In this document: positions 43,156-51,199 of the stretch, in pieces
How the letters are laid out: each line of letters begins with the position of its first letter
Numbering within the stretch: the stretch's first letter is position 1
NCBI GenBank assembly: GCA_028280945.1
Contig: JANQKV010000004.1
Span: forward strand, 1 to 64,000
From: Opitutaceae bacterium
Lineage (GTDB): Bacteria; Verrucomicrobiota; Verrucomicrobiia; Opitutales; Opitutaceae
Direction of reading: 5' to 3'
DNA: 64,000 nucleotides
Position numbers and translations under genes: made by a program
The notes under the pieces: generated by a model
Seen by the model: the letters and a program-made list of their open reading frames with translations, nothing else
The model's database searches: none
Told to the model about the DNA's origin: nothing

Positions 43156-43629
43156 ATGAAACCCACCGATTCCCTCCCCCGCTCCTCTTCTGACAACGCT
43201 CCGGCCACGCCCTCCAATTCCGCCTCCTTGGTGCGAGACTTCATCGAAGTCATTTTGAATGGCGGCAACCTATCGCAACTGGAGACGTTTATTCATTCCA
43301 ACTACCGCTACCACGCGCCCGCCGAAGAGATCGTGGGAATCGACGCTTTTCTCGACTTCGTTAGATCCCTGCGAGCCGCGTTCCCCGATATGCACGTGGA
43401 AGTGACAGAACAAATTGCCGAAGGTCACAGAGTCTGCACCCAGGTGGTCCTAACCGGAACCCAATTGGGTGAATTCAACGGCATCCCTCCCACCCAGCGC
43501 ACCATCAAGATCGCTGGGGTAATCATCAGCCATCTGGAAGAGGGGCGAATCCGCGAAGAGTGGGAACTCCTCGACCAGTATGCCATGCTACATCAGCTGG
43601 GTCTTCTGGCCCGGAATAGCGCGGCTTGA
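43156..43629 (+). CDS. SnoaL-like / ester cyclase-type protein
   Basis: 157 residues from the ATG at 43156. The frame is open to 43099, but that part matches a conserved promoter, so I prefer the inner start. The cone-shaped SnoaL/NTF2 fold shows as LVRDFIEVILNGGNLSQLET, YRYHAPAEEIVGIDAFLDFV, FPDMHVEVTEQIAEGHRVCT and IISHLEEGRIREEWELLDQY. Relatives include polyketide cyclases and many small-molecule binding or hydrolysing proteins; this one is unassigned. It converges on the AraC regulator and probably belongs to its regulon. Confidence 0.85.
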   Translation: MKPTDSLPRSSSDNAPATPSNSASLVRDFIEVILNGGNLSQLETFIHSNYRYHAPAEEIVGIDAFLDFVRSLRAAFPDMHVEVTEQIAEGHRVCTQVVLTGTQLGEFNGIPPTQRTIKIAGVIISHLEEGRIREEWELLDQYAMLHQLGLLARNSAA

Positions 43630-43696
43630 AGGACCGAATTCCGGATCGGGAAAACGAGACCCAGAGATCCCCGCTGGGCGCGCTTTGCTCTATCCG

Positions 43697-44656
43697 CTAC
43701 CCGGCCTGACCGGCCAAGGCTTTGGTGCGGTGTTCTTGAGGGCTAACACCGCGGACACGTTTGAAGGCGGAGCTTAACGCGTAGGGGCTGCTGTACCCTA
43801 CCCGGTCTGCCACGGTGCCGACGGTTTGGTCGGGTTCACAGATGAGGTCAGCGGCGAGGGCCAGTCGCCATTGCGTCAAAAAGGTCATGGGAGGTTCCCC
43901 CACAACCTCGTTGAATCGGCGCGCCAGTGCGGCCCGCGACACGCCGGCTTTCTGGGCGAGACTTGTGAGCGTCCACGGATGCTCGGGGCTTTTGTGGATG
44001 AGTTTCATGGTAGCGCCTACCACGGGATCCCCCTTGGCCTGATACCACGGAAGTTCACGCGCTTCGCTGCGATCGAACCAAGCCCGCAGGATCGCGATCA
44101 AAAGCATGTCGAGCAGGCGGTCCAGGACCGCCGCCTGACCCGGCGCGTCCCGCGCCATTTCGTCGTTGAGCATCGAAATCAGGGGTGAGTTCCAATCCGC
44201 CGCCTTCACCCACAACAGCGGCGGCAGGGTGCTGCGCAGGCGTTCGCTCACATCCGCCATCGATTCGTAGCTGCCCACCAGCATCAGGTCGTCCGCCTGC
44301 TCAGCATTGCCCCAGGTACGCACGCCGCGCATGAGTTCGTCGTAAAGCGAACGTCCGTCGGGAGCCCGGCAATCCTGCCCCGGGTAGATGTGGATCGTGG
44401 GTTCGGTCCCGGGGAGATCAGAGACGGTGTAGAGCCCGGGCGCACGAGTGATCGCCACGTCCCCCACCTCCAAGGTAACCGCCTCGCCGTTGTCGTGCTG
44501 GATGTGGCAGTTGCCCTTCACCATGGCGATGACGGTCAGCGGGGAATTGGCCTCGATCCGCAGCGACCACGGTGACGCCAGCACGCAGCGCAGGGCAAAG
44601 GCGCCTCGGGCTCGAGGTCCTTCCAGAAGGCCGCTAAATTCGTCGAATTGGTTCAT
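43697..44656 (-). CDS. AraC-family transcriptional regulator
   Basis: 319 residues. The N-terminal cupin-type effector domain (RIEANSPLTVIAMVKGNCHI, EAVTLEVGDVAITRAPGLYT) corresponds to Cupin_6 of AraC proteins. The C-terminal 100 residues have the double helix-turn-helix: WTLTSLAQKAGVSRAALARR with RFNEVVGEPPMTFLTQWRL, then TVGTVADRVGYSSPYALSSA and FKRVRGVSPQEHR. It is divergent from the NmrA gene across 75 nt. Proteins of this type typically activate an adjacent NmrA/DUF1772-type oxidoreductase unit. Confidence 0.95.
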   Translation of the reverse strand: MNQFDEFSGLLEGPRARGAFALRCVLASPWSLRIEANSPLTVIAMVKGNCHIQHDNGEAVTLEVGDVAITRAPGLYTVSDLPGTEPTIHIYPGQDCRAPDGRSLYDELMRGVRTWGNAEQADDLMLVGSYESMADVSERLRSTLPPLLWVKAADWNSPLISMLNDEMARDAPGQAAVLDRLLDMLLIAILRAWFDRSEARELPWYQAKGDPVVGATMKLIHKSPEHPWTLTSLAQKAGVSRAALARRFNEVVGEPPMTFLTQWRLALAADLICEPDQTVGTVADRVGYSSPYALSSAFKRVRGVSPQEHRTKALAGQAG

Positions 44657-44673
44657 TTTAGACGCTCACTTAT

Positions 44674-44731
44674 GATGCTGAGCATCCGAGCCATGGCCCG
44701 ATTTCTCAGCGGCGGATATGCTGGAGACGTT
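44674..44731. promoter_or_regulatory. Divergent AraC/NmrA promoter with dyad
   Basis: GATGCT-G-AGCATC (44674-44686) is a perfect 6-bp dyad. TGAGCAT in it, GCCATGG at 44690-44696 and TATGCT at 44717-44722 match the elements before the SnoaL gene. The 75-nt gap must hold both promoters. Likely AraC-regulator binding site. Confidence 0.55.
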
Positions 44732-45598
44732 ATGAGAAACAACATTCCAACACACTCCACTGCATCCAATAAGCCTGTTCTCGTCATCGGCGCAAACGGC
44801 AAGACCGGTCGCCGGCTCGTCCAACGACTCCGTGACGCCAACCTGCCCTACCGCCAGGCTTCCCGCTCCACGGAAATCCCGTTCGACTGGAACGACCGCT
44901 CCACCTGGAATCGGGCGATCGAGGGCACCGGCTCCGTCTATATCACGGTTTATCCGGACCTGTCCTTTCCGGGCGTGGCCGAGAATGTCGGCGTGTTTGC
45001 CAATCTCGCCGTCACGCTGGGCGCCAAGCGACTTGTGCTGCTCTCCGGCCGCGGCGAGGAAGGCGCGCAGGACGCCGAGGATCGGTTGCGTAAGTCGGGC
45101 GCCGATGTCACCATCGTGCGTTGCTCGGTCTTCAACCAGAACTTCAGCGAATCCTTCGCCGACGCCATTCGCTACGGGCGACTCAGCATGCCGGTGGGCG
45201 ACATCCGGGAGCCGTTTGTCGACGCCGAGGACATTGCCGACGTGGCCTTCGCGGCCCTGACCGATGATAGCCACATCGGCCAGGCTTACGAGCTCACTGG
45301 GCCGCGCCTGCTCTCGCTGCCGGACGTCGTGGCGGAGTTGAGCCAGGCCATGGGACGGTCCGTGCAATACGAGGCCGTCAGCGTGCCAGACTACGCCAAG
45401 GAGCTCGTGGATCATGGTTTCTCCGAGGAAGAATCCCTGCCGGTGGCACAGCTCCTGGCCGACGTGCTCGACGGCCGCAACGCCTCGCTGACCGATGGCG
45501 TGAAGCGCGCCCTAGGGCGCGAACCGCGGGACTTTGCGGATTTCGCTCGCGCCGAAGTCGCTGCCGGAACCTTCAACCTGCCGGGAGGTGCGTCATGA
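44732..45598 (+). CDS. NmrA-like NAD(P)-binding atypical SDR
   Basis: 288 residues from the ATG at 44732; the longer frame begins at a TTG inside the AraC gene and runs through the promoter. The Rossmann loop is VIGANGKTGRRLVQRL. ITVYPDLSFPGVAENVGVFA, LVLLSGRGEEGAQDAEDRL and ELTGPRLLSLPDVVAELSQA fit the NmrA/NAD(P)H-binding (atypical SDR) family. These act as quinone reductases, redox sensors or enzymes on small molecules. It overlaps the DUF1772 gene by 4 nt. Confidence 0.9.
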   Translation: MRNNIPTHSTASNKPVLVIGANGKTGRRLVQRLRDANLPYRQASRSTEIPFDWNDRSTWNRAIEGTGSVYITVYPDLSFPGVAENVGVFANLAVTLGAKRLVLLSGRGEEGAQDAEDRLRKSGADVTIVRCSVFNQNFSESFADAIRYGRLSMPVGDIREPFVDAEDIADVAFAALTDDSHIGQAYELTGPRLLSLPDVVAELSQAMGRSVQYEAVSVPDYAKELVDHGFSEEESLPVAQLLADVLDGRNASLTDGVKRALGREPRDFADFARAEVAAGTFNLPGGAS

Positions 45599-46071
45599 TC
45601 AGCTGGCAGGAAATCGTGCTCCTCGCGGCGCTGGTCGGCTCGGCACTGATGGCCGGACTGTTCTTCATCTTTTCCAACACGGTCATGAAGGCCCTCTCCA
45701 CGCTTTCCCACGAGGAAGGCATCCGCGCTATGCAGTCGATCAACCAGGTCATATTGAACCCCTTGTTCCTCGGGTCGTTCATCGGGACTGCGGTCCTGTC
45801 CCTCGAGATCGGAGTGCTGGCCGTCCTCGGCGTGGGGGCATTTGCCTCCCATTGGTTTCTGTCAGCCGCGTGCCTCTACGTGTTCGGCACCTTCCTCTAC
45901 ACTGCCTTTCGCAACGTGCCGCTGAATGACCAGTTGGAGGACGTGTCCCCGGAAAAAGCCGCCGAGTTCTGGCAGTTCTATCTCCGGACCTGGACCCGCT
46001 ACAACCACCACCGCACCGTGGCCGCCGTCCTCGCCGTGATCCTCTACGCCATCGGCCTCCTCCACCTCTAG
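45595..46071 (+). CDS. DUF1772 (anthrone-oxygenase-like) membrane protein
   Basis: 158 residues, four hydrophobic segments: IVLLAALVGSALMAGLFFIF, NPLFLGSFIGTAVLSLEIGV, FASHWFLSAACLYVFGTFLY and VAAVLAVILYAIGLLHL. Conserved polar positions include FRNVPLNDQLE and the W-x3-N-H-H of WTRYNHHRTVAA. DUF1772 includes anthrone oxygenases of aromatic polyketide routes, but most bacterial members are uncharacterised. It starts in the ATGA overlap with the NmrA gene and has a good GGGAGG site. The pair plus AraC is a widely seen arrangement. Confidence 0.9.
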   Translation: MISWQEIVLLAALVGSALMAGLFFIFSNTVMKALSTLSHEEGIRAMQSINQVILNPLFLGSFIGTAVLSLEIGVLAVLGVGAFASHWFLSAACLYVFGTFLYTAFRNVPLNDQLEDVSPEKAAEFWQFYLRTWTRYNHHRTVAAVLAVILYAIGLLHL

Positions 46072-46299
46072 TTCTTCAAAGACGGGGTCTGGCCGTCACA
46101 GGTCACAGTGAACCACTCCAACGCTGGTTTTAACACCAGGAAGCCAAGGAGAATGCAGAGGCCGCAAAATGCCCTGGGCGCGGAGCAACGACACCTCAAC
46201 GCGCACCACGAGAACAACTGGTCTGACCTATCTCGGCTGCTCAATTCTGGAGTGCTGATCTATACTGCTATTGGCAGCGTTTTGCTCAATCGAGCGGGG
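46072..46299. repeat. Intergenic with repeat copies
   Basis: Contains CCACTCCAACGCTGGTTTTA (mosaic module) at 46114 and an ACGACACCTCAACGCGCACC copy at about 46190. No gene. Confidence 0.5.
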
Positions 46300-47202
46300 T
46301 TAGCCGAAAACCGAATGCAGGTAGCCCACGTTGTGCTCATAAGCGTCGCGCGGCTCCATGCCCTTGGGAATCGCTGATTCGATGACCAGCCAACCGTCGT
46401 AATTGATCGCCCGAACGATGCGTTCAACCCGCTCAAAATCGATGTGGCCCTCGCCCAGCAGGAAGCCGTTTTCCTTGCAGTGGATCTCACAGATGTTGTC
46501 CGCCCCCAGGCTTTCGATTTCCGCGTAGATATCGTAACCCATCTTGTGGGAGTTGGCCACGTCGTAGTAAACCTTCACCGCCGGTGAATCGACCTGCTCA
46601 AGGATGTAGCGATGGTCCGCCTCATTCAACCAGGTCTCCAGCCCGAGGGTGAATCCGTGTTCTTCGGCCAGGGGCGCAATGCGCTTCAGTTTTTCCGCGG
46701 TGCGATCCAACAGCTCCGGGCTGCCGTTGATGTCGCCATCGGCAAAAAAGGCCAGCAGCGCGAGGTCCGGCGCGACCTTGGCGGCCAGTTCCGGGTTGTC
46801 GAGTTCGGCGGCTTCGTCCCGGAGCGTCACCATCGTTTGGATACACTCGCGCACCAGCTCCTCGCCGCGGTCCGTCGAGGCGAAGGGGATCTTGTTCAAC
46901 AGCCCGATGGCCAGGGACGCAATGCCCACGCCGGTCGACTCAACGACGCGCCGGACGGCTTGCCGGTTCTCCATCGTGCGCAGGTCCCACCCGCGCCCCA
47001 CCTCATCAAACGAGTATTGGATGCCATCGAGGCCCAGCTCCCGCCCCATGCGAAAGGCGTCCAGTTCGAGCATGCGACCGATCGACCAATCGCAGGCGCC
47101 GATCAGATGGCGCCGCCGGGGCGATGCGGAAAACAGGCACGGGGCGGCAACGGCGCCCGCGGCGAGCAGGGCCGTTGTTTTGAGGGCGGCGCGGCGGTTC
47201 AT
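46300..47202 (-). CDS. Tat-exported sugar-phosphate isomerase/epimerase-like TIM barrel
   Basis: 300 residues from the ATG at 47202, in the 4-nt overlap with the upstream oxidoreductase. A Tat-like signal N-R-R-A-A-L-K with TTALLAAGAVAAPCLF opens it. The barrel shows GLETWLNEADHRYILEQV, VKVYYDVANSHKMGYDIYAE, ICEIHCKENGFLLGEGHIDF and WLVIESAIPKG, giving Glu/Asp/His/Glu metal ligands of the xylose-isomerase-like superfamily. It probably works on the product of the exported Gfo/Idh/MocA enzyme that precedes it. Confidence 0.9.
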   Translation of the reverse strand: MNRRAALKTTALLAAGAVAAPCLFSASPRRRHLIGACDWSIGRMLELDAFRMGRELGLDGIQYSFDEVGRGWDLRTMENRQAVRRVVESTGVGIASLAIGLLNKIPFASTDRGEELVRECIQTMVTLRDEAAELDNPELAAKVAPDLALLAFFADGDINGSPELLDRTAEKLKRIAPLAEEHGFTLGLETWLNEADHRYILEQVDSPAVKVYYDVANSHKMGYDIYAEIESLGADNICEIHCKENGFLLGEGHIDFERVERIVRAINYDGWLVIESAIPKGMEPRDAYEHNVGYLHSVFG

Positions 47203-48449
47203 GCCGACAGCTCCAGGTCGAGTTCGAGCGCCTTGTGCGAGCGGAGGAGCTCCTCCCAAGCCACGGGTTCGCCCGTGTAGGCGGCTTCGCGCCCGAGGAT
47301 GGTGACGAGGTTGCTGCGAACGCTGGGCGCCACGGTCAGGTTGGAGGCATCCCCGTTCATCACCGCGTTGTGGAAGGCGGCGATGTTGTTCACAGCGCCA
47401 CTGCCGTAGAGTCCCCGGGTATTGCCGCCGCGGTAGAAGTTGTCCGCCCCACCGCGAATCATGACCGGACCATCATACTGCGTCTCCAACACGCCGGCTT
47501 CACCAAACATGCGATTGCGGATGCCGTCGGGCCGGGTGCCGTGGGCGGCGAACTGTCGCGAGGTGAAGCTCACGTCGACCCCGTCCCCGTAATCATAAAT
47601 CACGGAGAAATGATCCTGGCAATTGCCCCACGGCCGCACGGTCTGGTTGGAGGACCCCATCGCCCGGACCGGAGGCTTGTCCATGATCCAACTCATGACG
47701 TCCAGGGTGTGGACGTTTTGCTCGGTGATGATGTCGCCGGACAATACGCGATCCACTCCCCAAACCCGCAGGCGGCGCTCCGGGTCGAGCGGATCCGGTC
47801 CCAGCACCTCGGCGGCATTCTGAAACGGGTCGATGGCGTGGTAGGAGGATTCGCCGAAGGCGAACCTGCCCAGGGCGCCGTCATGCACGCGCCGCATGGC
47901 TTCGACGAAGAACGCGTTGGCGCGGGTCTGAAAATCGACGAGGTAGGTCAACCCCTGCCGGGTGGCCAACGCCCCGCTGGCCTCGATCGAAAGGCTGCCC
48001 GGCACATCAACGGCCACCGGCTTTGCCAGGTAGACGTGTTTGCCCGCCTTGACCGCGTATTCGGCTTGAGCGGGATGGAAGAACGGCGGGCTTTTGATCA
48101 CTACCGCATCCACTCCGCCATCATCGATCAATTTCCGGTAGCCGGAGAGTCCGGCATAACACTTGTCCGCAGGCACATTAAATTCGGTGGCGAACGCATC
48201 GAGCCGATCGGGGAAGTAGTCCGCCCCGGCCACGATCTCGTAGCCGCCATGTTCGAGAAAGTGCCGGGAAATCCACGTGCCCCGGCCGCCGCAGCCGATG
48301 AGGCCGATCTTGATTTTGTGTTTGGGGGCTTCGGCGGAACCGCGGGACGGCAGGATCAATGGGGCGGTGCCGGCCACCAGCATGGTTTTGAGGAATGTCC
48401 GCCGGTCCTTGGGAAACGACGCAGGGGTGGATTCTGAGGAGGGGTTCAT
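47199..48449 (-). CDS. Tat-exported Gfo/Idh/MocA oxidoreductase
   Basis: 416 residues from the ATG at 48449 (a TTG at 48455 would add two). The Tat signal is D-R-R-T-F-L-K. The cofactor site is IGLIGCGGRGTWISRHFL. AKP in VYLAKPVAVD stands where EKP is usual, so the Glu is replaced by Ala. NVHTLDVMSWIMDKPPVRAM holds the conserved His. It is coupled to the TIM-barrel gene by an ATGA overlap. A periplasmic two-enzyme sugar oxidation/isomerisation unit is likely. Confidence 0.92.
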   Translation of the reverse strand: MNPSSESTPASFPKDRRTFLKTMLVAGTAPLILPSRGSAEAPKHKIKIGLIGCGGRGTWISRHFLEHGGYEIVAGADYFPDRLDAFATEFNVPADKCYAGLSGYRKLIDDGGVDAVVIKSPPFFHPAQAEYAVKAGKHVYLAKPVAVDVPGSLSIEASGALATRQGLTYLVDFQTRANAFFVEAMRRVHDGALGRFAFGESSYHAIDPFQNAAEVLGPDPLDPERRLRVWGVDRVLSGDIITEQNVHTLDVMSWIMDKPPVRAMGSSNQTVRPWGNCQDHFSVIYDYGDGVDVSFTSRQFAAHGTRPDGIRNRMFGEAGVLETQYDGPVMIRGGADNFYRGGNTRGLYGSGAVNNIAAFHNAVMNGDASNLTVAPSVRSNLVTILGREAAYTGEPVAWEELLRSHKALELDLELSA

Positions 48450-48900
48450 GATCAAGGGGTGGGCTTAAGAAAGCACGCTGAGCTGGGGCCGACGGATGCC
48501 CGCTGTCGATTCAGCGAAAGCTGAACGTCAAGGTTTCGTGAACCCGGTTTCAGACCGCGAAGAAGGGAGGCAAAGGGCGCCAAGCCGTCAGCCTGCCGGG
48601 GGCACCGCACCACTCCAACGCTGGGTTTCTCACGCGAAGACGCGGAGGCGCAAAGCCGTCAGCACGCTGTTTTTACAGGAGAAAACGGAGAAAAAAGAGG
48701 GGCAGGCCGTGACTGGTTGGTTTCGCTCGGCGACCACAGCTCATCATCAACTTGGTTTTTGGCACTCACCCCGGGGACATCGGGCGGGTTTTCTCCCTGC
48801 TTTCCTGAGTTCCAGATTCAACCCATCCGGAACATCGATAGGGGGTATCGGATCTTCCGATGACCGGTTGACCGGCCCGCCGTGTTAGGGTGTTGAGGTT
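48450..48900. repeat. Intergenic repeat island upstream of the oxidoreductase pair
   Basis: The segment 48579-48669 is a partial copy of the 142-bp unit at 38404/38620 (GCCAAGCCGTCAGCCTGCCG ... GCCGTCAGCACGCTG). The rest has GGAGAAAACGGAGAAAAAAG and unremarkable sequence. No gene is supported here; promoters for both directions are expected. Confidence 0.65.
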
Positions 48901-49104
48901 ATGAATGCGTTTACTCCTTTCCAGATGCTCAACGCCCTGCCCGACTCCCAGATCGCCGCGCCGCGCGATCCGTGTGTACCTTGCTGGATCGCCAAAGCCC
49001 AGGCCTCCGAGGCCAACATGAGCGCAGCCGCCATTCGCAGCCGGGTGCAGCGCCGCGAACGCGCATTGCGCTGCGGTCAGAATCGGTCCACCGTCTGCTC
49101 GTAA
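48901..49104 (+). CDS. Possible small CxxC protein upstream of the LysR gene
   Basis: 67 residues, ending 25 nt before the LysR start. It has DPCVPCWIAKAQ (a CxxC pair) and a basic C-terminal half (RSRVQRRERALRCGQNRS). Third positions are strongly G/C, as in true genes here, but no homologue is known to me and there is no clear ribosome-binding site. It could be a leader or a chance frame. Confidence 0.35.
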   Translation: MNAFTPFQMLNALPDSQIAAPRDPCVPCWIAKAQASEANMSAAAIRSRVQRRERALRCGQNRSTVCS

Positions 49105-49129
49105 TTCCCCGCCCCGCCTTCTGCTCGCC

Positions 49130-50050
49130 ATGGAGCTCTACCAACTACGCACCTTTGTCGCCGTCGCCCGCGAGGGCCGGTTGACCCGTGCCGCCGAAAC
49201 CCTCTTCACCAGCCAGCCGGCCGTAAGTGCGCACATCAAGGCGCTGGAGGAGGAGTTTGGCCTGCAGCTCTTCGAACGCAGTGCGACCGGCATGACCCCC
49301 ACGCCCGCCGGCGAAGCCCTGTGGGAACAGGCGGAGCAATTGCTCAACGCTTCCCGGGACCTCACCGCCCGGGCGGCGGCGTTGAAAGGAGCGGTCAGCG
49401 GGCTGCTTCGCCTCGGTTTTAATTCCGGGGATCCCGACCAAAGCTCCGGGCTCATTTCGCGGCTGGCCGAGCAACACCCGCGGTTGTGCTTCGACGTGAC
49501 CCATGGCAACAGCGGCGCGCTGTTGCAGGCGGTGCAAAGCCGTGACCTCGATGCCTGTTTCTATGAAGGCACCTGCGAAGACCCGACCATCGAGACGCAC
49601 CTGCTCAAGCACTGCAATCTGGTGGTGGTGATTCCCACCGCCTGGGCGAAGGAACTCGATCGACCGGACTGGTCACTGCTCGCCGACAAACCCTGGTTGT
49701 TCAACTCTCCGCTCTGCTCCTACGCCCGCTATGTGGAAAACCTCACGCGCGAACACAACATCCGCCCGCAGGCCCGTTTTCACGTCGATGAAGATCGCAC
49801 CGGACTCAACCTGGTAGCCAGCGAGCAAGCCATCACGTTGACGACGGAAGAGTCGCTGGCCTCGTCCGAAATGGACGACTGTTCGAAGCTGAGTATCTGG
49901 CCGCACTTCAGCCACCGCATGCCGTTTTCGTTGTGTTACCTGAGGTCCCGTCGCGACGACCCCGCCATCGCCGCCATCCGTGGCTTGGCGACGGAGTTTT
50001 GGGGCTCGGAAGCACAACCTCTCGAAACCACCGAGGAACAACCGGCCTAA
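49130..50050 (+). CDS. LysR-family transcriptional regulator
   Basis: 306 residues. The N-terminal winged helix is typical: LRTFVAVAREGRLTRAAETL, FTSQPAVSAHIKALEEEFG, LQLFERSATGMTPTPAGEAL. The effector-binding domain follows (LLRLGFNSGDPDQSSGLISR). It may control the UroD and GH109-type genes next to it, or the oxidoreductase operon upstream. Its stop overlaps the stop of the convergent UroD gene by about 3 nt. Confidence 0.93.
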   Translation: MELYQLRTFVAVAREGRLTRAAETLFTSQPAVSAHIKALEEEFGLQLFERSATGMTPTPAGEALWEQAEQLLNASRDLTARAAALKGAVSGLLRLGFNSGDPDQSSGLISRLAEQHPRLCFDVTHGNSGALLQAVQSRDLDACFYEGTCEDPTIETHLLKHCNLVVVIPTAWAKELDRPDWSLLADKPWLFNSPLCSYARYVENLTREHNIRPQARFHVDEDRTGLNLVASEQAITLTTEESLASSEMDDCSKLSIWPHFSHRMPFSLCYLRSRRDDPAIAAIRGLATEFWGSEAQPLETTEEQPA

Positions 50051-51030
50051 TCCAATGCCCCGGCCTCCCGCCAGGCGGCAACCAAGGCGGTGTAATGCTC
50101 CCGCGGAACCTCGGGTTGGACCGCGTTGGAGCAGCCGAACGACCACATGCCGCGGCCCTTGTTTTGCCTGAGCAGGTCAAGCGCGGCGGCATGAATGGCG
50201 TCGGGCTCGTCGAGCAGCAGTCGGCCGTTGTCAAAGTTGCCGCAGACGCAGATCCGGTCGCCCACCTGATCGAGCGTGGGCCTGAGTTTCATGCCCGCCA
50301 CCGGATCAATGGCCTGCAGCGCGTCGATCCCGCTTTCGGCCAGCGGCTCCAAATAGGGTTCGAGATTTCCATCGGAGTGCAGGATCGCAAACGCTCCCAT
50401 CTCCCGGATCTCCCGCGACCACTCCTGCAGGGCGGGATAAATCCACCGCTCCATCTGGTGGGGATGAAAAAACGGACCGTTGTTGTCCGCGACGTCCGAG
50501 CAGGAAACCACTGCCCCCGCCCCCGCGTCGATATAGCGCCGGGCGTGAGCCAGTTCGGTGGTCATCCGCTCGGCCACGATGGCGTCGATGCCCTCGGGCT
50601 CCTCAAACATCATTTCGCAAAAATCCGGATCGTAGTCGGCCGCGAGAATGGCGCTCGCGTTGGCCACGATCATGACGTGGTCCGGCAACGCGACCCGCAT
50701 CGCCTCGATCTGGTGGAAACGCCACTCACCGGGCAGAACATAATAGGCCAATTGGCCGGGCGCCTCCTCCCAAAATCCCCCCGGGGCGGTGACGGCCGAA
50801 AACGGAATGAGTTGGCAAACCTCCGCGATCACGGCGGCATTGCGCCGGAGAGCGTCGGACTTCTGCGCATCCGGCAACGCTTCAAACGCCTCGCCGAGGA
50901 CCAGGGGTCGGGGAGAAAACCGATCCCAGCAATCGAACGAGAGCTCCCAAAAGGGAACCTGTTTGTGCTGGCTGAGCGTAGCCCAAAAACTCGGCGAAGA
51001 CTGGGCTGGGGCCGCATCCGGGGAAGACAT
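50047..51030 (-). CDS. Uroporphyrinogen decarboxylase-family protein (MtaA/CmuA-like)
   Basis: 327 residues from the ATG at 51030; ATG at 51048 and GTG at 51090 are alternatives. The URO-D TIM-barrel family is shown by VPFWELSFDCWDRFSPRPLV, AGAGAVVSCSDVADNNGPFF, GAFAILHSDGNLEPYLEPLA and GIDALQAIDPVAGMKL. It is not a heme enzyme by context. Relatives without the heme motif act in corrinoid-dependent methyl transfer or are uncharacterised enzymes near glycan genes. An O-demethylation role for methylated sugars is a hypothesis only. Confidence 0.85.
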   Translation of the reverse strand: MSSPDAAPAQSSPSFWATLSQHKQVPFWELSFDCWDRFSPRPLVLGEAFEALPDAQKSDALRRNAAVIAEVCQLIPFSAVTAPGGFWEEAPGQLAYYVLPGEWRFHQIEAMRVALPDHVMIVANASAILAADYDPDFCEMMFEEPEGIDAIVAERMTTELAHARRYIDAGAGAVVSCSDVADNNGPFFHPHQMERWIYPALQEWSREIREMGAFAILHSDGNLEPYLEPLAESGIDALQAIDPVAGMKLRPTLDQVGDRICVCGNFDNGRLLLDEPDAIHAAALDLLRQNKGRGMWSFGCSNAVQPEVPREHYTALVAAWREAGALD

Positions 51031-51199
51031 GCCAAACGATTGGCCCATGCCGCCGGAAAGGCCAAGACCCGGCCGGAATGCCCTCGCCACGCGTTAACCA
51101 CATACAACGGCCGCAGCGGCCCTGCCGGACCTCCGGCAGGGAGCACGGCAAGTCCACCGCAGGCTTGGTTGGCATCGAACAATCTGGCAGTCTTGTCCC

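Noticed and set aside
47235..48437. 400-codon frame opposite the second exported oxidoreductase
   Set aside because: Antisense shadow; no domain, no start signal.
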